Shown here: positions 20,905 to 30,103 of the stretch, piece by piece
How positions within the stretch are numbered: the stretch's first letter is position 1
Layout of the letters: each line of letters begins with the position of its first letter
DNA from: Leptospira congkakensis
GTDB taxonomy: Bacteria; Spirochaetota; Leptospiria; Leptospirales; Leptospiraceae
Assembly (NCBI RefSeq): GCF_004770265.1
Contig: NZ_RQGQ01000004.1
Span: 62,001 to 126,000 of the forward strand
Reading direction: 5' to 3'
Length of the DNA: 64,000 bases
The notes under the pieces: model-generated
The model's input: the letters and a program-made list of their open reading frames with translations, nothing else
Told to the model about the DNA's origin: nothing
Databases searched by the model: none
Program-made: the position numbers and the translations under genes

Positions 20905-22523
20905 ATCGAATCCTAATCCTTCTTTTGTTTTGTTCCCTAACGCTTCTTAGTTTTTGCAAAAATCAAAAATCTGACAAAGATCTTTTATCTCTACTCGTTC
21001 CGAGTCCTCCTATTTCTGAGTTATATTTTTCTTATCCTGGTCGGGACGTAGCGGAAGACAAAAAAAGACTCGTGAAGGATGTTTTACTTTCTGAAATCAA
21101 AAAAGCAAAGATATCTATACGTGCATATCTCTATTCTATTGATGATTATGAAATCATCTCGGAATTGTATTTGAAACAAAGAATGGGAGTAAAGATCCAA
21201 CTTTTTGGAGACAAAGAGGAAGATTATTCGGAACTAGAATCCTTTGGTTTAGAAATCCAAAGATGGTCGGGTTCTGGAATCCATCATACAAAAATTTGGA
21301 TCATTGATGGAATTCGTATCTTTACGGGAACCGGAAACTTTACCACTCACGGACTCATGACGGATCATAATGTTTATTGGATCCAAAATATTTTACCAAA
21401 TGAGTTAGAAGGGTTAGTGGCAACCCTAGAGGGAAAAAATCCCCGAGGTTTTTTTCAAATTGGCTTTTTACGATATTTTGTTTCTCCCGAAGCTGGACTC
21501 GAAATCCAACAAGAATTAATCGATGCAGTAGATACGGCAAAACACTCCATTAAATATTTAATTTATTCTCATTATGATCCCGTTCTAAGTTTAAAACTTT
21601 TGGAGGCTAACAAACGAGGAGTTCGCGTCGAAGGAATCTACAATGGTCCCATGTCTACTAACCCTGAAGGTATTTTCCTGAGTCAAAATTTAAGTTCTCC
21701 TTCGCAGATTTGGGAAGATGGAAATGTTGATTTTGTTTATAAAAATGATCGTTATTTGGGTGGGTTGTTGCATCACAAAACAATGCTGATTGATGATCGG
21801 ATTGTTTATACTGGTTCGTATAATTTTTCCGTATCGGCAAGAGATAAAAACAAGGAAATTTTCGTAAGAATGGAACATCCTAGTGTTGCGAATGAGTTCC
21901 TGATGGAATGGAAGAGGATTTTATGGATGGCAAATTCTGTTACGAATCCAAATACAAATTCAGAACAAACAAATCCAAATAACGATTCGGATTTGAAATT
22001 TTATTTTATTCAGAGATTCCAAAACTCTTTGTTCCAAACAAATGTTTTGTTTAATAGTGACGGATACTTCGATACCAATTCCAATGCGTTATCAAATGCT
22101 TACAAACAAAGTTTGGGATTAACGGGTATTATTAGAAATAAAATTGGAGATCGGTTTTTATTTTCTTCCAATCTTATGGATCCTATTTGGGAAGAATCGG
22201 AAGGTTCCCTTTCACGACTTATTTTACAAAACTATTTTTTGGGAACTGCGGTCACTCTTTCTAGTGGAGAGAAAGTTCTTTCCTTTTCTTTTTGGGACGG
22301 TTCCCATCCTAAACAATCCTTTATACCGGATGGGAATTCTACGATTTTGGGTCAGACAGATTTTTGGAGGGGAAAAAACTTATGGTTTTGGGTGCGGACA
22401 AATCAAGGAAACTTTTCATTTTGTCATACAAAAGAAAAAAATAAACCACCCGAATGGATGGTATTTTTAATGAACCGTTTAGAAGTTACAGGAAAAATAA
22501 CACCGGTTTGTTCTAACGACTGA
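20901..22523 (+). CDS. Phospholipase D-superfamily lipoprotein
   Basis: A 540-residue protein with a lipoprotein signal (LILLLFCSLTLLSFC). It has two HKD motifs, both intact: HHTKIWIIDG...TGTGNFT (first half) and HHKTMLIDDRIVYTGSYNFS (second half), the pseudo-dimeric arrangement of PLD enzymes. About 190 residues follow the second motif with no domain I recognise. The superfamily includes phospholipases and endonucleases such as Nuc; the company of a lamin-tail lipoprotein favours nucleic acid or lipid hydrolysis at the cell surface, but substrate cannot be told. It ends immediately next to the stop of the convergent small gene. Confidence 0.88.
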   Translation: MNRILILLLFCSLTLLSFCKNQKSDKDLLSLLVPSPPISELYFSYPGRDVAEDKKRLVKDVLLSEIKKAKISIRAYLYSIDDYEIISELYLKQRMGVKIQLFGDKEEDYSELESFGLEIQRWSGSGIHHTKIWIIDGIRIFTGTGNFTTHGLMTDHNVYWIQNILPNELEGLVATLEGKNPRGFFQIGFLRYFVSPEAGLEIQQELIDAVDTAKHSIKYLIYSHYDPVLSLKLLEANKRGVRVEGIYNGPMSTNPEGIFLSQNLSSPSQIWEDGNVDFVYKNDRYLGGLLHHKTMLIDDRIVYTGSYNFSVSARDKNKEIFVRMEHPSVANEFLMEWKRILWMANSVTNPNTNSEQTNPNNDSDLKFYFIQRFQNSLFQTNVLFNSDGYFDTNSNALSNAYKQSLGLTGIIRNKIGDRFLFSSNLMDPIWEESEGSLSRLILQNYFLGTAVTLSSGEKVLSFSFWDGSHPKQSFIPDGNSTILGQTDFWRGKNLWFWVRTNQGNFSFCHTKEKNKPPEWMVFLMNRLEVTGKITPVCSND

Positions 22524-22709
22524 TCATTCCATTTTGTCTTCGATGATAGGAAGTAAAATCTTCGCAATGTCATCTTGGAGTTTCATATAGTTATTGATTC
22601 CTAAGTGAGTGATTTGTTTATTCACATCGTTTAACATTGTTTGTATGAGAAGAACAAGAGTGTGTTTTTTGTCTTCAGGAAGTTTAGAATCATGGATCAA
22701 ATCTGACAT
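22524..22709 (-). CDS. Small hypothetical protein
   Basis: A 61-residue, soluble, charged protein (DSKLPEDKKHTLVLLIQTM, LQDDIAKILLPIIEDK) predicted to be helical. It lies 43 nt downstream of the MFS gene on the same strand and ends exactly next to the stop of the convergent PLD gene. The ribosome binding site before its ATG is weak (GGACAGG). The frame stays open upstream of the ATG for 18 codons but contains no start codon. Amino-acid composition looks like real coding sequence; function unknown. Confidence 0.5.
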   Translation of the reverse strand: MSDLIHDSKLPEDKKHTLVLLIQTMLNDVNKQITHLGINNYMKLQDDIAKILLPIIEDKME

Positions 22710-22752
22710 GGCCTGTCCAGTTTTCCCTACAAAAGAGATTTTCCAAGCATTT

Positions 22753-23994
22753 TTAAACCCAGTCTTTCAGTTCTAAATCTTTCAACTTAGGAGATAAACG
22801 GAATGTAAAGAACACAACAAGGATGGTCATAACTCCTCCAAAAACAACCGACCCCACTGGGCCCAGAAATTTAGCGGAAACCCCTGACTCAAAAGCCCCA
22901 ATTTCATTGGAAGAACCGATAAAAACTTTATTGATAGCGCTCACTCGACCACGCATATCTTCGGGAGTCATGGTTTGCATGATGGTGGAACGAACCACAA
23001 CGGATACGCTATCAAATACACCGGACAAAAACAAGGCAGTTAGCGAAACGAGAAAGGAATGGGAAAGACCAAATACTAGCATACAAACTCCAAATCCAAA
23101 CACGCAGAGTAATAAAACTCGGCCTGACTTTTCTAGCGGAGGTTTGTATGTGAGATAATAGGCCATAAGGAGGGCACCGAAAGAAGGGGCAGCTCGTAAA
23201 TATCCAAGACCTTCGGAACCAACAAATAAAATATCTTTGGCATAGACCGGTAGGAGGGCAACGGCTCCGCCAAATAGAACAGCGAACATATCGAGAGCCA
23301 TGGCACCTAACATAATTTCGTTTTTCAAAACAAAACGAAGCCCTTTGAGAAGACTGTCTTTTAAAGCTTCTTTTTCTTTGCGTTCCGGAAGATCACGTTT
23401 TGCGATCCAAAAGAAAAGTAAAAAGGGAAGGCCAATACAAATAGAATCCAGAGCATAGGCAGCTTGCATTCCCATACTTCCATACACAATTCCACCAAGA
23501 GCAGGTCCAATTACGGCACCGGCTTGGAAAGATGTTCCCATCCAAGCCGCCGAGTGCGGGTAATGTTCTCTGGGGACTAGTTGTGTGACGAAACTAAAAA
23601 TAGCAGGAGAGATAAACCCTCTCGCAATTCCAGAAACTAGTATCACTAAAAAGATAGGATAAGCTTTGTAGGTATCCAGTAAAAAAGACAGGGGGCCTGT
23701 GAATGCAAAAAGAGTAAGGGAACAAACAAGTAAAAAGAATAAACAGATAACAATGATATTGCGGCGGTCTCGTAAGTCAGCAAGATGTCCAGCATAAAGG
23801 GCAACGACGATAGAGGGGATAGCTTCAAAAAGCCCAACAAGGCCTAGGTCAAGGACACTTCCTGTCAGTTCATATACTTGCCAACCGACGATGGTGGCCT
23901 GGATGTTGATCGCAAGAACCATAAAGAATCTTGCGACAATAAAGTAACGAAAGTCACGGTGTTTGAAAATGGCCAAAGAAAGGTTTTTCTTCAT
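22753..23994 (-). CDS. Major facilitator superfamily exporter
   Basis: A 413-residue inner-membrane transporter with about 12 hydrophobic helices. The family loop between helices 2 and 3 reads GHLADLRDRRNIIV, and the overall pattern (FRYFIVARFFMVLAINIQ at the start, FGALLMAYYLTYKPPLEKSG in the middle, MTPEDMRGRVSAINKVFIG near the end) matches the MFS_3/EntS-like exporters that use the proton gradient. Substrate unknown. The next gene on the strand is the 61-residue small protein; upstream is a 62-nt gap to the OmpL47-like gene, so it may have its own promoter. Confidence 0.9.
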   Translation of the reverse strand: MKKNLSLAIFKHRDFRYFIVARFFMVLAINIQATIVGWQVYELTGSVLDLGLVGLFEAIPSIVVALYAGHLADLRDRRNIIVICLFFLLVCSLTLFAFTGPLSFLLDTYKAYPIFLVILVSGIARGFISPAIFSFVTQLVPREHYPHSAAWMGTSFQAGAVIGPALGGIVYGSMGMQAAYALDSICIGLPFLLFFWIAKRDLPERKEKEALKDSLLKGLRFVLKNEIMLGAMALDMFAVLFGGAVALLPVYAKDILFVGSEGLGYLRAAPSFGALLMAYYLTYKPPLEKSGRVLLLCVFGFGVCMLVFGLSHSFLVSLTALFLSGVFDSVSVVVRSTIMQTMTPEDMRGRVSAINKVFIGSSNEIGAFESGVSAKFLGPVGSVVFGGVMTILVVFFTFRLSPKLKDLELKDWV

Positions 23995-24056
23995 CTCTTA
24001 GGCCAGTGTTTAGAAGCCCTAAATTTGGGGCAATCGACAATCTTATAGTTTATTTC

Positions 24057-25043
24057 TTAATTGGATTCGCTACCCAATTGGAAATTTAACGTTTTGACTG
24101 CCTCTTCATTCCCTACATTGTCTACCGCATAATAGAATAATTGGAATGAACCTTTACATGTTGTTTTTAACTCAAAAATTGAGATCTCAGCCGTATATGG
24201 TTTAAATTCTGATTGGTTTCCCGACTGACAAGTGTAAGCAACAAGAATGTCTTTGGTTCCACTCAAACGATCTTTCGAGGTGAGTTTGATTTTTGTTTCC
24301 GGAGAAAGAAATTTAATCCCACCTTTGCCATTGGCACTTTGTCCAACCCAATCCAGCTTTGTTTCTGGTGGTGTGGAATCTTTGATAAAGTCCAATACTT
24401 GAACTGGTTCTTTGTTTCCAGCATGGTCTAAAGAAAAATACAAAAACTTATAATTCCCTTCTTCTTGGACTGGAACCGACGTCATTGCTTTGCTGGAATT
24501 CCAATGCCCACCATTCATACGATAACGAACTTCGGCCACACCAGATGCATCATCCACTGGATACAAAGTCAATTGGTCTTTTGTAAGATAACGAATCGAT
24601 TCTTCTTTGTCTTTCACAATGACAAAACTATCACCTGAAATTACTGAAGTTGCTTTTTTCGGTTCTTGTTTGGGAACAAAAACTTTTTTGGTAGCAACGT
24701 ATTCCTTCGGAACAGAAAGAGGGGAACCCGGATCCACATTTGTCGAATACACTTGTGTCCAAAATCCTTTAGCACCATATTCACCTAACCTTCGAACACG
24801 AAAGTATTCGAAATCATCTTTGGGAGTGACTGTAATTTTGTTTCCCTTAAACTGAATGGTTTCAGGTGGTTTTGGGGCAATACTATCCCCATTTTCATTT
24901 GGTTTCTCTTGCCAAAGTTCCAATTCAAAATTGGCTTCTGGTTCAGCATCGATCGCAATTCGAAGTTCTCTTTTTGGTTTAGAAACTAGAGAACTAAATG
25001 TTAAAAAAACAATCCCAAGGATCAGTAATAAATTTCGATTCAT
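24057..25043 (-). CDS. OmpL47-like exported protein
   Basis: A 328-residue protein with a signal peptide (LLLILGIVFLTFSSLVS). Residues about 145-325 hold two tandem copies of a repeat found in leptospiral OmpL47-type proteins: a strand with YRMNGGHWN..., then FLYFSLDHAGNKEPVQVLDF, and later LFYYAVDNVGNEEAVKTLNF with the shared core Y-x-x-D-x-x-G-N-x-E. OmpL47 itself was reported as a surface protein, but the fold of these repeats is Ig-like or barrel-like and not settled by sequence. It starts 7 nt downstream of the LysM-FecR gene and is almost certainly co-expressed with it. Confidence 0.78.
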   Translation of the reverse strand: MNRNLLLILGIVFLTFSSLVSKPKRELRIAIDAEPEANFELELWQEKPNENGDSIAPKPPETIQFKGNKITVTPKDDFEYFRVRRLGEYGAKGFWTQVYSTNVDPGSPLSVPKEYVATKKVFVPKQEPKKATSVISGDSFVIVKDKEESIRYLTKDQLTLYPVDDASGVAEVRYRMNGGHWNSSKAMTSVPVQEEGNYKFLYFSLDHAGNKEPVQVLDFIKDSTPPETKLDWVGQSANGKGGIKFLSPETKIKLTSKDRLSGTKDILVAYTCQSGNQSEFKPYTAEISIFELKTTCKGSFQLFYYAVDNVGNEEAVKTLNFQLGSESN

Positions 25044-25050
25044 ATTCCTT

Positions 25051-25839
25051 CTATTCTTCTTTGAGGCGAGGTGCTTCTGGAATTTTGTAAGGTTGTACTG
25101 GAGATTTACCTTTCTCTACAAAAGTTGCCATCCCTTGTTTCAACTCAACAGTTTTTCCTTGCGCTGCTACATCTACCACTCCTTCAAAACAGGAAATGGT
25201 GGAACTTAACTTTTCATCTAATTCTACACGGAATTCTGTTCCCCGAACACCCGCAGTGGAAGAGGGACTTACGATGTTAAACTTATGTTCGGTGGTTGGT
25301 GGATTGGATTTTGTGACTTTGGCATCCAAACTTCCTTTGAAAAGGGCGACTGCAATGGTTCCACCTTTCTTTTCAGCCCCTCTAACTTCAAAGTGGCTAT
25401 TGTTTAAAATGCGCACCATACCAACATTATTGATATGAACATCTGTTTTTCCCTTACCTGCCGTTTTGATTTGGTCATTGGGATGGAGTTCCTGTCCTAA
25501 TTTCAAAGGAACCCAAGGTCCTTTTCCACCAGTTCCATTCCATTCCACTTGTCCCATCACAAATTCAGTGACACCAACAACAGGTTTTCTCAGAAAAACA
25601 GGAACCACAAGAGACAGACCTGGTTTGATTAGGTCTGGATTAGGAATTTTGTTATGTTTTAAAAGTTCTGGCCAACGTTTGGGATCAGAAAGATGTCTTT
25701 CTGAAATGAGAGAAAGGGTTTCTCCCTTTTGGACCGTGATGGTAATAGGCTCTAAGGTTTCACCATCTTCCGCAAAAAGCGAAAACTGACTGAATACTAT
25801 GATAAGTACTAGGATTGACTGTGCGATGGACTTTCTCAT
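25051..25839 (-). CDS. LysM and FecR-domain envelope protein
   Basis: A 262-residue exported protein (signal peptide to about residue 22, SILVLIIVFSQFSLFAED). A LysM peptidoglycan-binding domain (about 31-80: ITVQKGETLSLISERHL...NPDLIKPGLSLVVP) is followed by a FecR domain (about 105-230: RILNNSHFEVRG, GSLDAKVTK, SPSSTAGVRGTEFRVEL, CFEGVVDVAAQGKTVEL). This pairing anchors a FecR-type module in the periplasm near the wall; unlike true FecR there is no membrane helix or sigma-factor gene beside it. It is followed after 7 nt by the OmpL47-like gene. Confidence 0.88.
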   Translation of the reverse strand: MRKSIAQSILVLIIVFSQFSLFAEDGETLEPITITVQKGETLSLISERHLSDPKRWPELLKHNKIPNPDLIKPGLSLVVPVFLRKPVVGVTEFVMGQVEWNGTGGKGPWVPLKLGQELHPNDQIKTAGKGKTDVHINNVGMVRILNNSHFEVRGAEKKGGTIAVALFKGSLDAKVTKSNPPTTEHKFNIVSPSSTAGVRGTEFRVELDEKLSSTISCFEGVVDVAAQGKTVELKQGMATFVEKGKSPVQPYKIPEAPRLKEE

Positions 25840-25997
25840 ATATATACTGTCTCAAACCAATGTTTAATTTTCCAGCAATTTCGAAAATCTTGGGGATTTT
25901 TCTAAACATAGTTTTTTATCATTTTTTAGAATTCATTAAAGAATGAATGTGAATCTCCGAGGGGTAGTTAGTAAAAAACTCTACAATCGTTAGGTTG

Positions 25998-26540
25998 TTA
26001 CTTGGATTGTAAAAAGTAAAGTCCAAGGGCTGCGGCCATATGAGGGTGATGGATGGTTCCATCGAGTAACAATTGTTTTACTTCTTCTGGTTTTTTCAAA
26101 ACAATCTCAATGTCTTCACCTTCATCAAATTCTACATCGTGAATCAAGTCCACATCGTAAGCCACATAGGAATAAGACCAGTTGGTAAACATAGCTGGGT
26201 TTCCGGAAAACTTAGAAAGTAATTTGTATTTTTGAATCTCTGTGGCGTATCCAGTCTCTTCCCTGAGTTCTCGAATTGCGGATTCTAGTTCGGAACCCGG
26301 TCCTTCCTCATCAACAATCCCTCCTGGAATTTCCAAACTTTCTTCACCGATTCCATGCCTGTATTGTTTGATGAGCAAAATATCACCAGACTTAGTGACG
26401 GGAACTACGTTGACCCAATTTTTGGATTTTAAAACATAATATGTTTTTTCTTTTTCGGATCTCGGAAGTTGGATATCAAAACTGGCAAGCGTATAAATAG
26501 GAGTAGGGAATAGGTCTTTCCAGTTTTTTCGTTCTTTCAA
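25998..26540 (-). CDS. NUDIX hydrolase, ADP-ribose pyrophosphatase-like
   Basis: Hydrolyses a nucleoside diphosphate linked to another group, probably ADP-ribose. The Nudix box is visible as GGIVDEEGPG...AIRELREETGY, with the upstream LLIKQYRHGIGEESLEIPGG typical of ADP-ribose pyrophosphatases. The reading frame is open to 26618, but that N-terminus (rich in Lys, Cys, Ile) is unlike the family. I place the start at the TTG at 26540 because it has an AAGGA ribosome binding site 7 nt upstream (180 residues). It is divergent from the GST-like gene; the 124-nt gap must contain both promoters. Confidence 0.88.
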   Translation of the reverse strand: MKERKNWKDLFPTPIYTLASFDIQLPRSEKEKTYYVLKSKNWVNVVPVTKSGDILLIKQYRHGIGEESLEIPGGIVDEEGPGSELESAIRELREETGYATEIQKYKLLSKFSGNPAMFTNWSYSYVAYDVDLIHDVEFDEGEDIEIVLKKPEEVKQLLLDGTIHHPHMAAALGLYFLQSK

Positions 26541-26664
26541 TTTGTTTTTCCTTCGTACAAGGGATATCCTAATCCAAAGAATTGTATAGAGATTTTCACA
26601 CTTTTTTAAAAATATCAAAATCTTACTCTTGAAGGATGAAAGGGATCGAGAATACTATCTCTAT

Positions 26665-27261
26665 ATGAAATTATATGGTAGCATCACTTCTCCTTATGTA
26701 AGACGAATTCGTTTTCTTTGTTTGGAACTCGGAATTCCATTTACCATTGTGGATACAATGACAGAAGCCGGCCAAAAAGAATTACGGGAAAAAAATCCTC
26801 TTTGGAAAATCCCTTATGCGGAGATCGACGATGTAAAAATTTGGGATAGCCATACCATCACTGACTATATTCTTGAAACCAAAGGATCCGGCAACTTCCG
26901 ACCTAAAAATGGTTCCCACCATTACCGAGAGGCAAATTTACTCACTGCCATTGACCAAGCCCTAGACAATGGAATCCTCTTATTTTATTTGAATAAAGAA
27001 GGGATCAAACCAGATGCTGCCCCTTATCTCACTAAAAATGCTCTCAGAATCAGTTCTATTTTAGATTATGTCAAACGCGAGTTAAACGGTCATTTTTTCT
27101 TTACCGATGGAAAAACGGGACTTTCGGAAATGGCACTTTATACGGCCCTTGATTGGATCCGATTTCGTTCGGTTTTACCGGTGGAAGAAGATCCTGTTTT
27201 TGCTAGTTTTTTAAACTTTCACGGCCAAAACAAATCTTGGAAGGAAACCGCTCCTAAGTAA
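26665..27261 (+). CDS. Glutathione S-transferase-family protein
   Basis: A 198-residue thioredoxin-fold protein starting MKLYGSITSPYVRRIRFLCL, the usual GST N-terminus with a Ser-Pro-Tyr active-site stretch. A beta-sheet/helix N-domain (KIPYAEIDDVKIWDSHTITDYI, the cis-Pro and Asp-Ser pair that bind glutathione) leads into an all-helical C-domain. An in-frame TTG at 26629 would add 12 residues, but the ATG at 26665 fits the family. Leptospires are not known for glutathione synthesis, so the true thiol ligand is uncertain. A separate promoter is likely in the divergent gap. Confidence 0.85.
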   Translation: MKLYGSITSPYVRRIRFLCLELGIPFTIVDTMTEAGQKELREKNPLWKIPYAEIDDVKIWDSHTITDYILETKGSGNFRPKNGSHHYREANLLTAIDQALDNGILLFYLNKEGIKPDAAPYLTKNALRISSILDYVKRELNGHFFFTDGKTGLSEMALYTALDWIRFRSVLPVEEDPVFASFLNFHGQNKSWKETAPK

Positions 27262-27308
27262 TAAAGAACAGCCGTTTTTCACTCGACCGGATCGGATTTG
27301 CTTGGATT

Positions 27309-29345
27309 ATGTCCCTTACCGGTCTCCCTATGAAATTGAATACGGCACAAATGGAAGCAGTCTCCACCATCCAAGGACCTCTTTTGGTCTTCGCTGGCGC
27401 AGGGTCTGGAAAAACAAGGGTCATCACCAACCGGATTGCACATATGGTAGAAGGGGTAAAAATCCCTGCGGGCAAAATTGTTGCCCTTTCCTTTACCAAC
27501 AAAAGTGCGAAAGAGATGGCCGAACGCCTTCGTAAGATGGTCCCTAGAGAAAAATTAAAAGGGATCACTCTTTCCACCTTTCATTCGTTAGGTTTAAAGA
27601 TTTTAAAAGAACATATTACCAAACTTGGCTATAACGAAACCTTTTTGTTATTCAATGGAACCGACCAGGAAGCCTTTGTTTCTGACCTATTAAAATCCAA
27701 ACGACTGGATCCTAAAAAAGTTCCTCCCAAAGAAATCCTTCGTCGTATATCTTATGCGAAAAATACACAAGTTCATCCGAGAGACAATGGTCAAACAGGT
27801 GAGTTTGATCTCATCGCAGCTGAAGTTTTTTCAATGTATGAAGATGGACTTAAAGAAAAAAATGCCATCGACTTTGATGATTTGATTTTACTTCCCAAAC
27901 GTTTGTTAGCTGAGTTTCCTGAAATTGCAGCATACTATCAGAGAAAACATGAATATTATCTTGTGGATGAATTCCAAGATACAAACCAACTCCAATACGA
28001 GTTTTTATCTTTATTTCGAGGCAAAAGTGATAACCTTTGTGTGGTAGGTGATGATGACCAAAGTATCTATGCCTTTCGTGGTTCCAATGTCCAACTCATC
28101 CTCAACTTCGAAAGAGAATTCCCTCACGCCAAAGTAGTGAGGCTTCTCGAAAACTATCGTTCCACTTCTCTCATCATCCAAGCGGCCAACTCTCTCATCC
28201 AAAACAATAAAGGTCGTAAGGAAAAAACTTTATACAGTCGGATTCCGTCTGCAGAACGAGTGGAATACTATGAAACCGCAGATGAAAGGGAAGAAGCCAT
28301 CTTTGTCGCAGGAAGGATCCAAACCTTACTCATCAAAAATGAATTTAAGGGAAAAGAAATTGCCATCTTATTTCGCACCAATTTCCAATCCCGTCCCTTT
28401 GAAGAAGAACTCCGAAATCGGAGCATTCCCTACAAAGTAGTGGGTGGTTATAATTTCTTTGATCGAAAAGAAATCAGGGATTGTATTTCATACTTACGTT
28501 ACGTGGCAAATCCTAAGGATGATTATTCACTACTTCGAATCATCAACTACCCGAAACGTGGGATTGGTCCTGGCACCATGCAAAAGCTCCAAGAGGAAGC
28601 CTTTACCCACAAACTTTCTCTTTATGAAATCTTTCATAAAATGATTGAGAGTCCCGACTATTTGCCCGAAGTTAAAGCTAAGGTCAGACAAGAAATCTAC
28701 CAATTTGTAGAAATGGTAGATGCCTTTAAGAAGAAGTTTGCGATGTCACCGAAACTGGCACCCATCCTTCGGGAAATGATCACTCAAATCGGTTTTGAGC
28801 GGGAAATCTCCCTGGAAGAGACCGAAGAGAAGGTGGTCAAAGCCCGGATCTACAATTTGAGTGAACTTGTGAATATGTTGTCCTTTTTTGAAGAAGAAGA
28901 GGGCCGTGAGGGCAAAGCGACAATTTTCGACTTTTTACAGAGGCTTGTCCTCCTGATGGAAGACGAGCCCAAAGAGGACGAGGAAGACCGCCGGGTGCAG
29001 CTTTTGACCATGCACCAGTCCAAAGGGCTAGAATACGATTTAGTTTTTTTAGTAGGCCTAGAAGAGGGAATTTTACCGAACTCACGTGTTATAGAAGAAG
29101 AAGGGGAAGTGGTCGATGAAGAACGACGCCTTCTCTACGTGGGTATGACTCGCCCAAGGCGAAAATTGTACTTGACTTCGGCTCGTACAAGACGCAAATT
29201 TGGGGAGCAAATCGAGAGTGCCCCCTCTCGGTTTTTAAATGAGCTGTCTCAGGACGCTGTTCTTTTTTTCCCGATGGAAACGAAGGATAGAGACACAGAA
29301 ACTAAGAATTTCTTAGAGGAATTAGACAAACTAAAGGTAGGCTAA
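27309..29345 (+). CDS. UvrD/Rep-family superfamily 1 DNA helicase
   Basis: A 678-residue ATP-dependent 3'-5' helicase. All SF1A motifs are visible: Q-like LNTAQMEAV, Walker A FAGAGSGKTRV, Ia FTNKSAKEM, II VDEFQDTNQLQYE, III VGDDDQSIYAFRGS, IV RLLENYRS, V TMHQSKGLEYDLVFLVG and VI RRLLYVGMTRPRRKLYL. The order of domains 1A-1B-2A-2B matches Rep/PcrA/UvrD; the protein ends soon after motif VI and lacks the long C-terminal extension of PcrA. It stops overlapping the next start by 1 nt. Likely roles are repair or replication-fork restart; uvrD, pcrA or rep cannot be told apart here. Confidence 0.94.
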   Translation: MSLTGLPMKLNTAQMEAVSTIQGPLLVFAGAGSGKTRVITNRIAHMVEGVKIPAGKIVALSFTNKSAKEMAERLRKMVPREKLKGITLSTFHSLGLKILKEHITKLGYNETFLLFNGTDQEAFVSDLLKSKRLDPKKVPPKEILRRISYAKNTQVHPRDNGQTGEFDLIAAEVFSMYEDGLKEKNAIDFDDLILLPKRLLAEFPEIAAYYQRKHEYYLVDEFQDTNQLQYEFLSLFRGKSDNLCVVGDDDQSIYAFRGSNVQLILNFEREFPHAKVVRLLENYRSTSLIIQAANSLIQNNKGRKEKTLYSRIPSAERVEYYETADEREEAIFVAGRIQTLLIKNEFKGKEIAILFRTNFQSRPFEEELRNRSIPYKVVGGYNFFDRKEIRDCISYLRYVANPKDDYSLLRIINYPKRGIGPGTMQKLQEEAFTHKLSLYEIFHKMIESPDYLPEVKAKVRQEIYQFVEMVDAFKKKFAMSPKLAPILREMITQIGFEREISLEETEEKVVKARIYNLSELVNMLSFFEEEEGREGKATIFDFLQRLVLLMEDEPKEDEEDRRVQLLTMHQSKGLEYDLVFLVGLEEGILPNSRVIEEEGEVVDEERRLLYVGMTRPRRKLYLTSARTRRKFGEQIESAPSRFLNELSQDAVLFFPMETKDRDTETKNFLEELDKLKVG

Positions 29346-30037
29346 TGAAATCGATTCTCCCACTAACCCTCATTTTAGCGATGGTTGTGGTATTTGAAAA
29401 TTGTGCATCAAATCAAGGAAACCAAAGAACAGGAGTTTCCAAAGTCAATACAGGGTCTCATTTGGCCCAAATCGAATCCATCGATGCTGATCTCAAATCC
29501 TCTACACTATCTGACGAATCCCGAGACAAATTAGTGATCCGAAAAGGAAAACTTTTATTAGATCTAGGAAAATACGATGAAACTATTTCGACACTCAACC
29601 AAGTGAACCAGGCAAAGTCCAACCCGGTACAACTTTCTGAGTGGAATCTCGCAATGGGGAAAGCCTATGTGGGTAAAAACGAGTATGCGAAAGCCATTCA
29701 ATTTCTAAACCAATCGGAACGATTGGATAAAAACACCAACCTTATGGAACGTAAAAAACTAGTGGTGCAGTCTCTAGTAGCGGAACGGGAATATTACCCG
29801 GCCCTTGCAACACTAACGAAAACGTATACCAAAGGAAATCAAAAGAAAGACGAATTCTATTATGAAACAGCGGCAAAAACTTACTTAAAAATGGGTTTCG
29901 AATACAAAAATACCGGTTTTTATCAAAAAGGTTTGTTGGTTGCTAACTTAGGTCTGGAAGAATTTCCAAACAATGAAACTTTGAAGTCCATTCAAAAAGA
30001 ATGTTTGGACGTGTTGCAGCCGGAGGGCAAACTCTAA
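29345..30037 (+). CDS. TPR-repeat lipoprotein
   Basis: A 230-residue lipoprotein (signal LTLILAMVVVFENC, lipid Cys at about residue 20). After a linker, residues about 60-225 contain tetratricopeptide-like helical repeats (LDLGKYDETISTLNQV, NLAMGKAYVGKNEYAKAIQFLNQSERL, YETAAKTYLKMGFEYKNTGFY), a protein-interaction scaffold. The ATG overlaps the helicase stop by 1 nt, so translation is coupled. No specific partner can be named; the next gene begins within 70 nt. Confidence 0.82.
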   Translation: MKSILPLTLILAMVVVFENCASNQGNQRTGVSKVNTGSHLAQIESIDADLKSSTLSDESRDKLVIRKGKLLLDLGKYDETISTLNQVNQAKSNPVQLSEWNLAMGKAYVGKNEYAKAIQFLNQSERLDKNTNLMERKKLVVQSLVAEREYYPALATLTKTYTKGNQKKDEFYYETAAKTYLKMGFEYKNTGFYQKGLLVANLGLEEFPNNETLKSIQKECLDVLQPEGKL

Positions 30038-30103
30038 GTTCTTTTGGAACGGATCTTCTCCTTTGAAAGCCTATACCAGTATAGGTTATCCCTTCTAAAC
30101 TTA

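Noticed and set aside
26541..26618. Longer N-terminus for the NUDIX protein starting at 26618
   Set aside because: The extra 26 residues do not fit the family and the TTG at 26540 has a good AAGGA site; the upstream stretch is more likely promoter.
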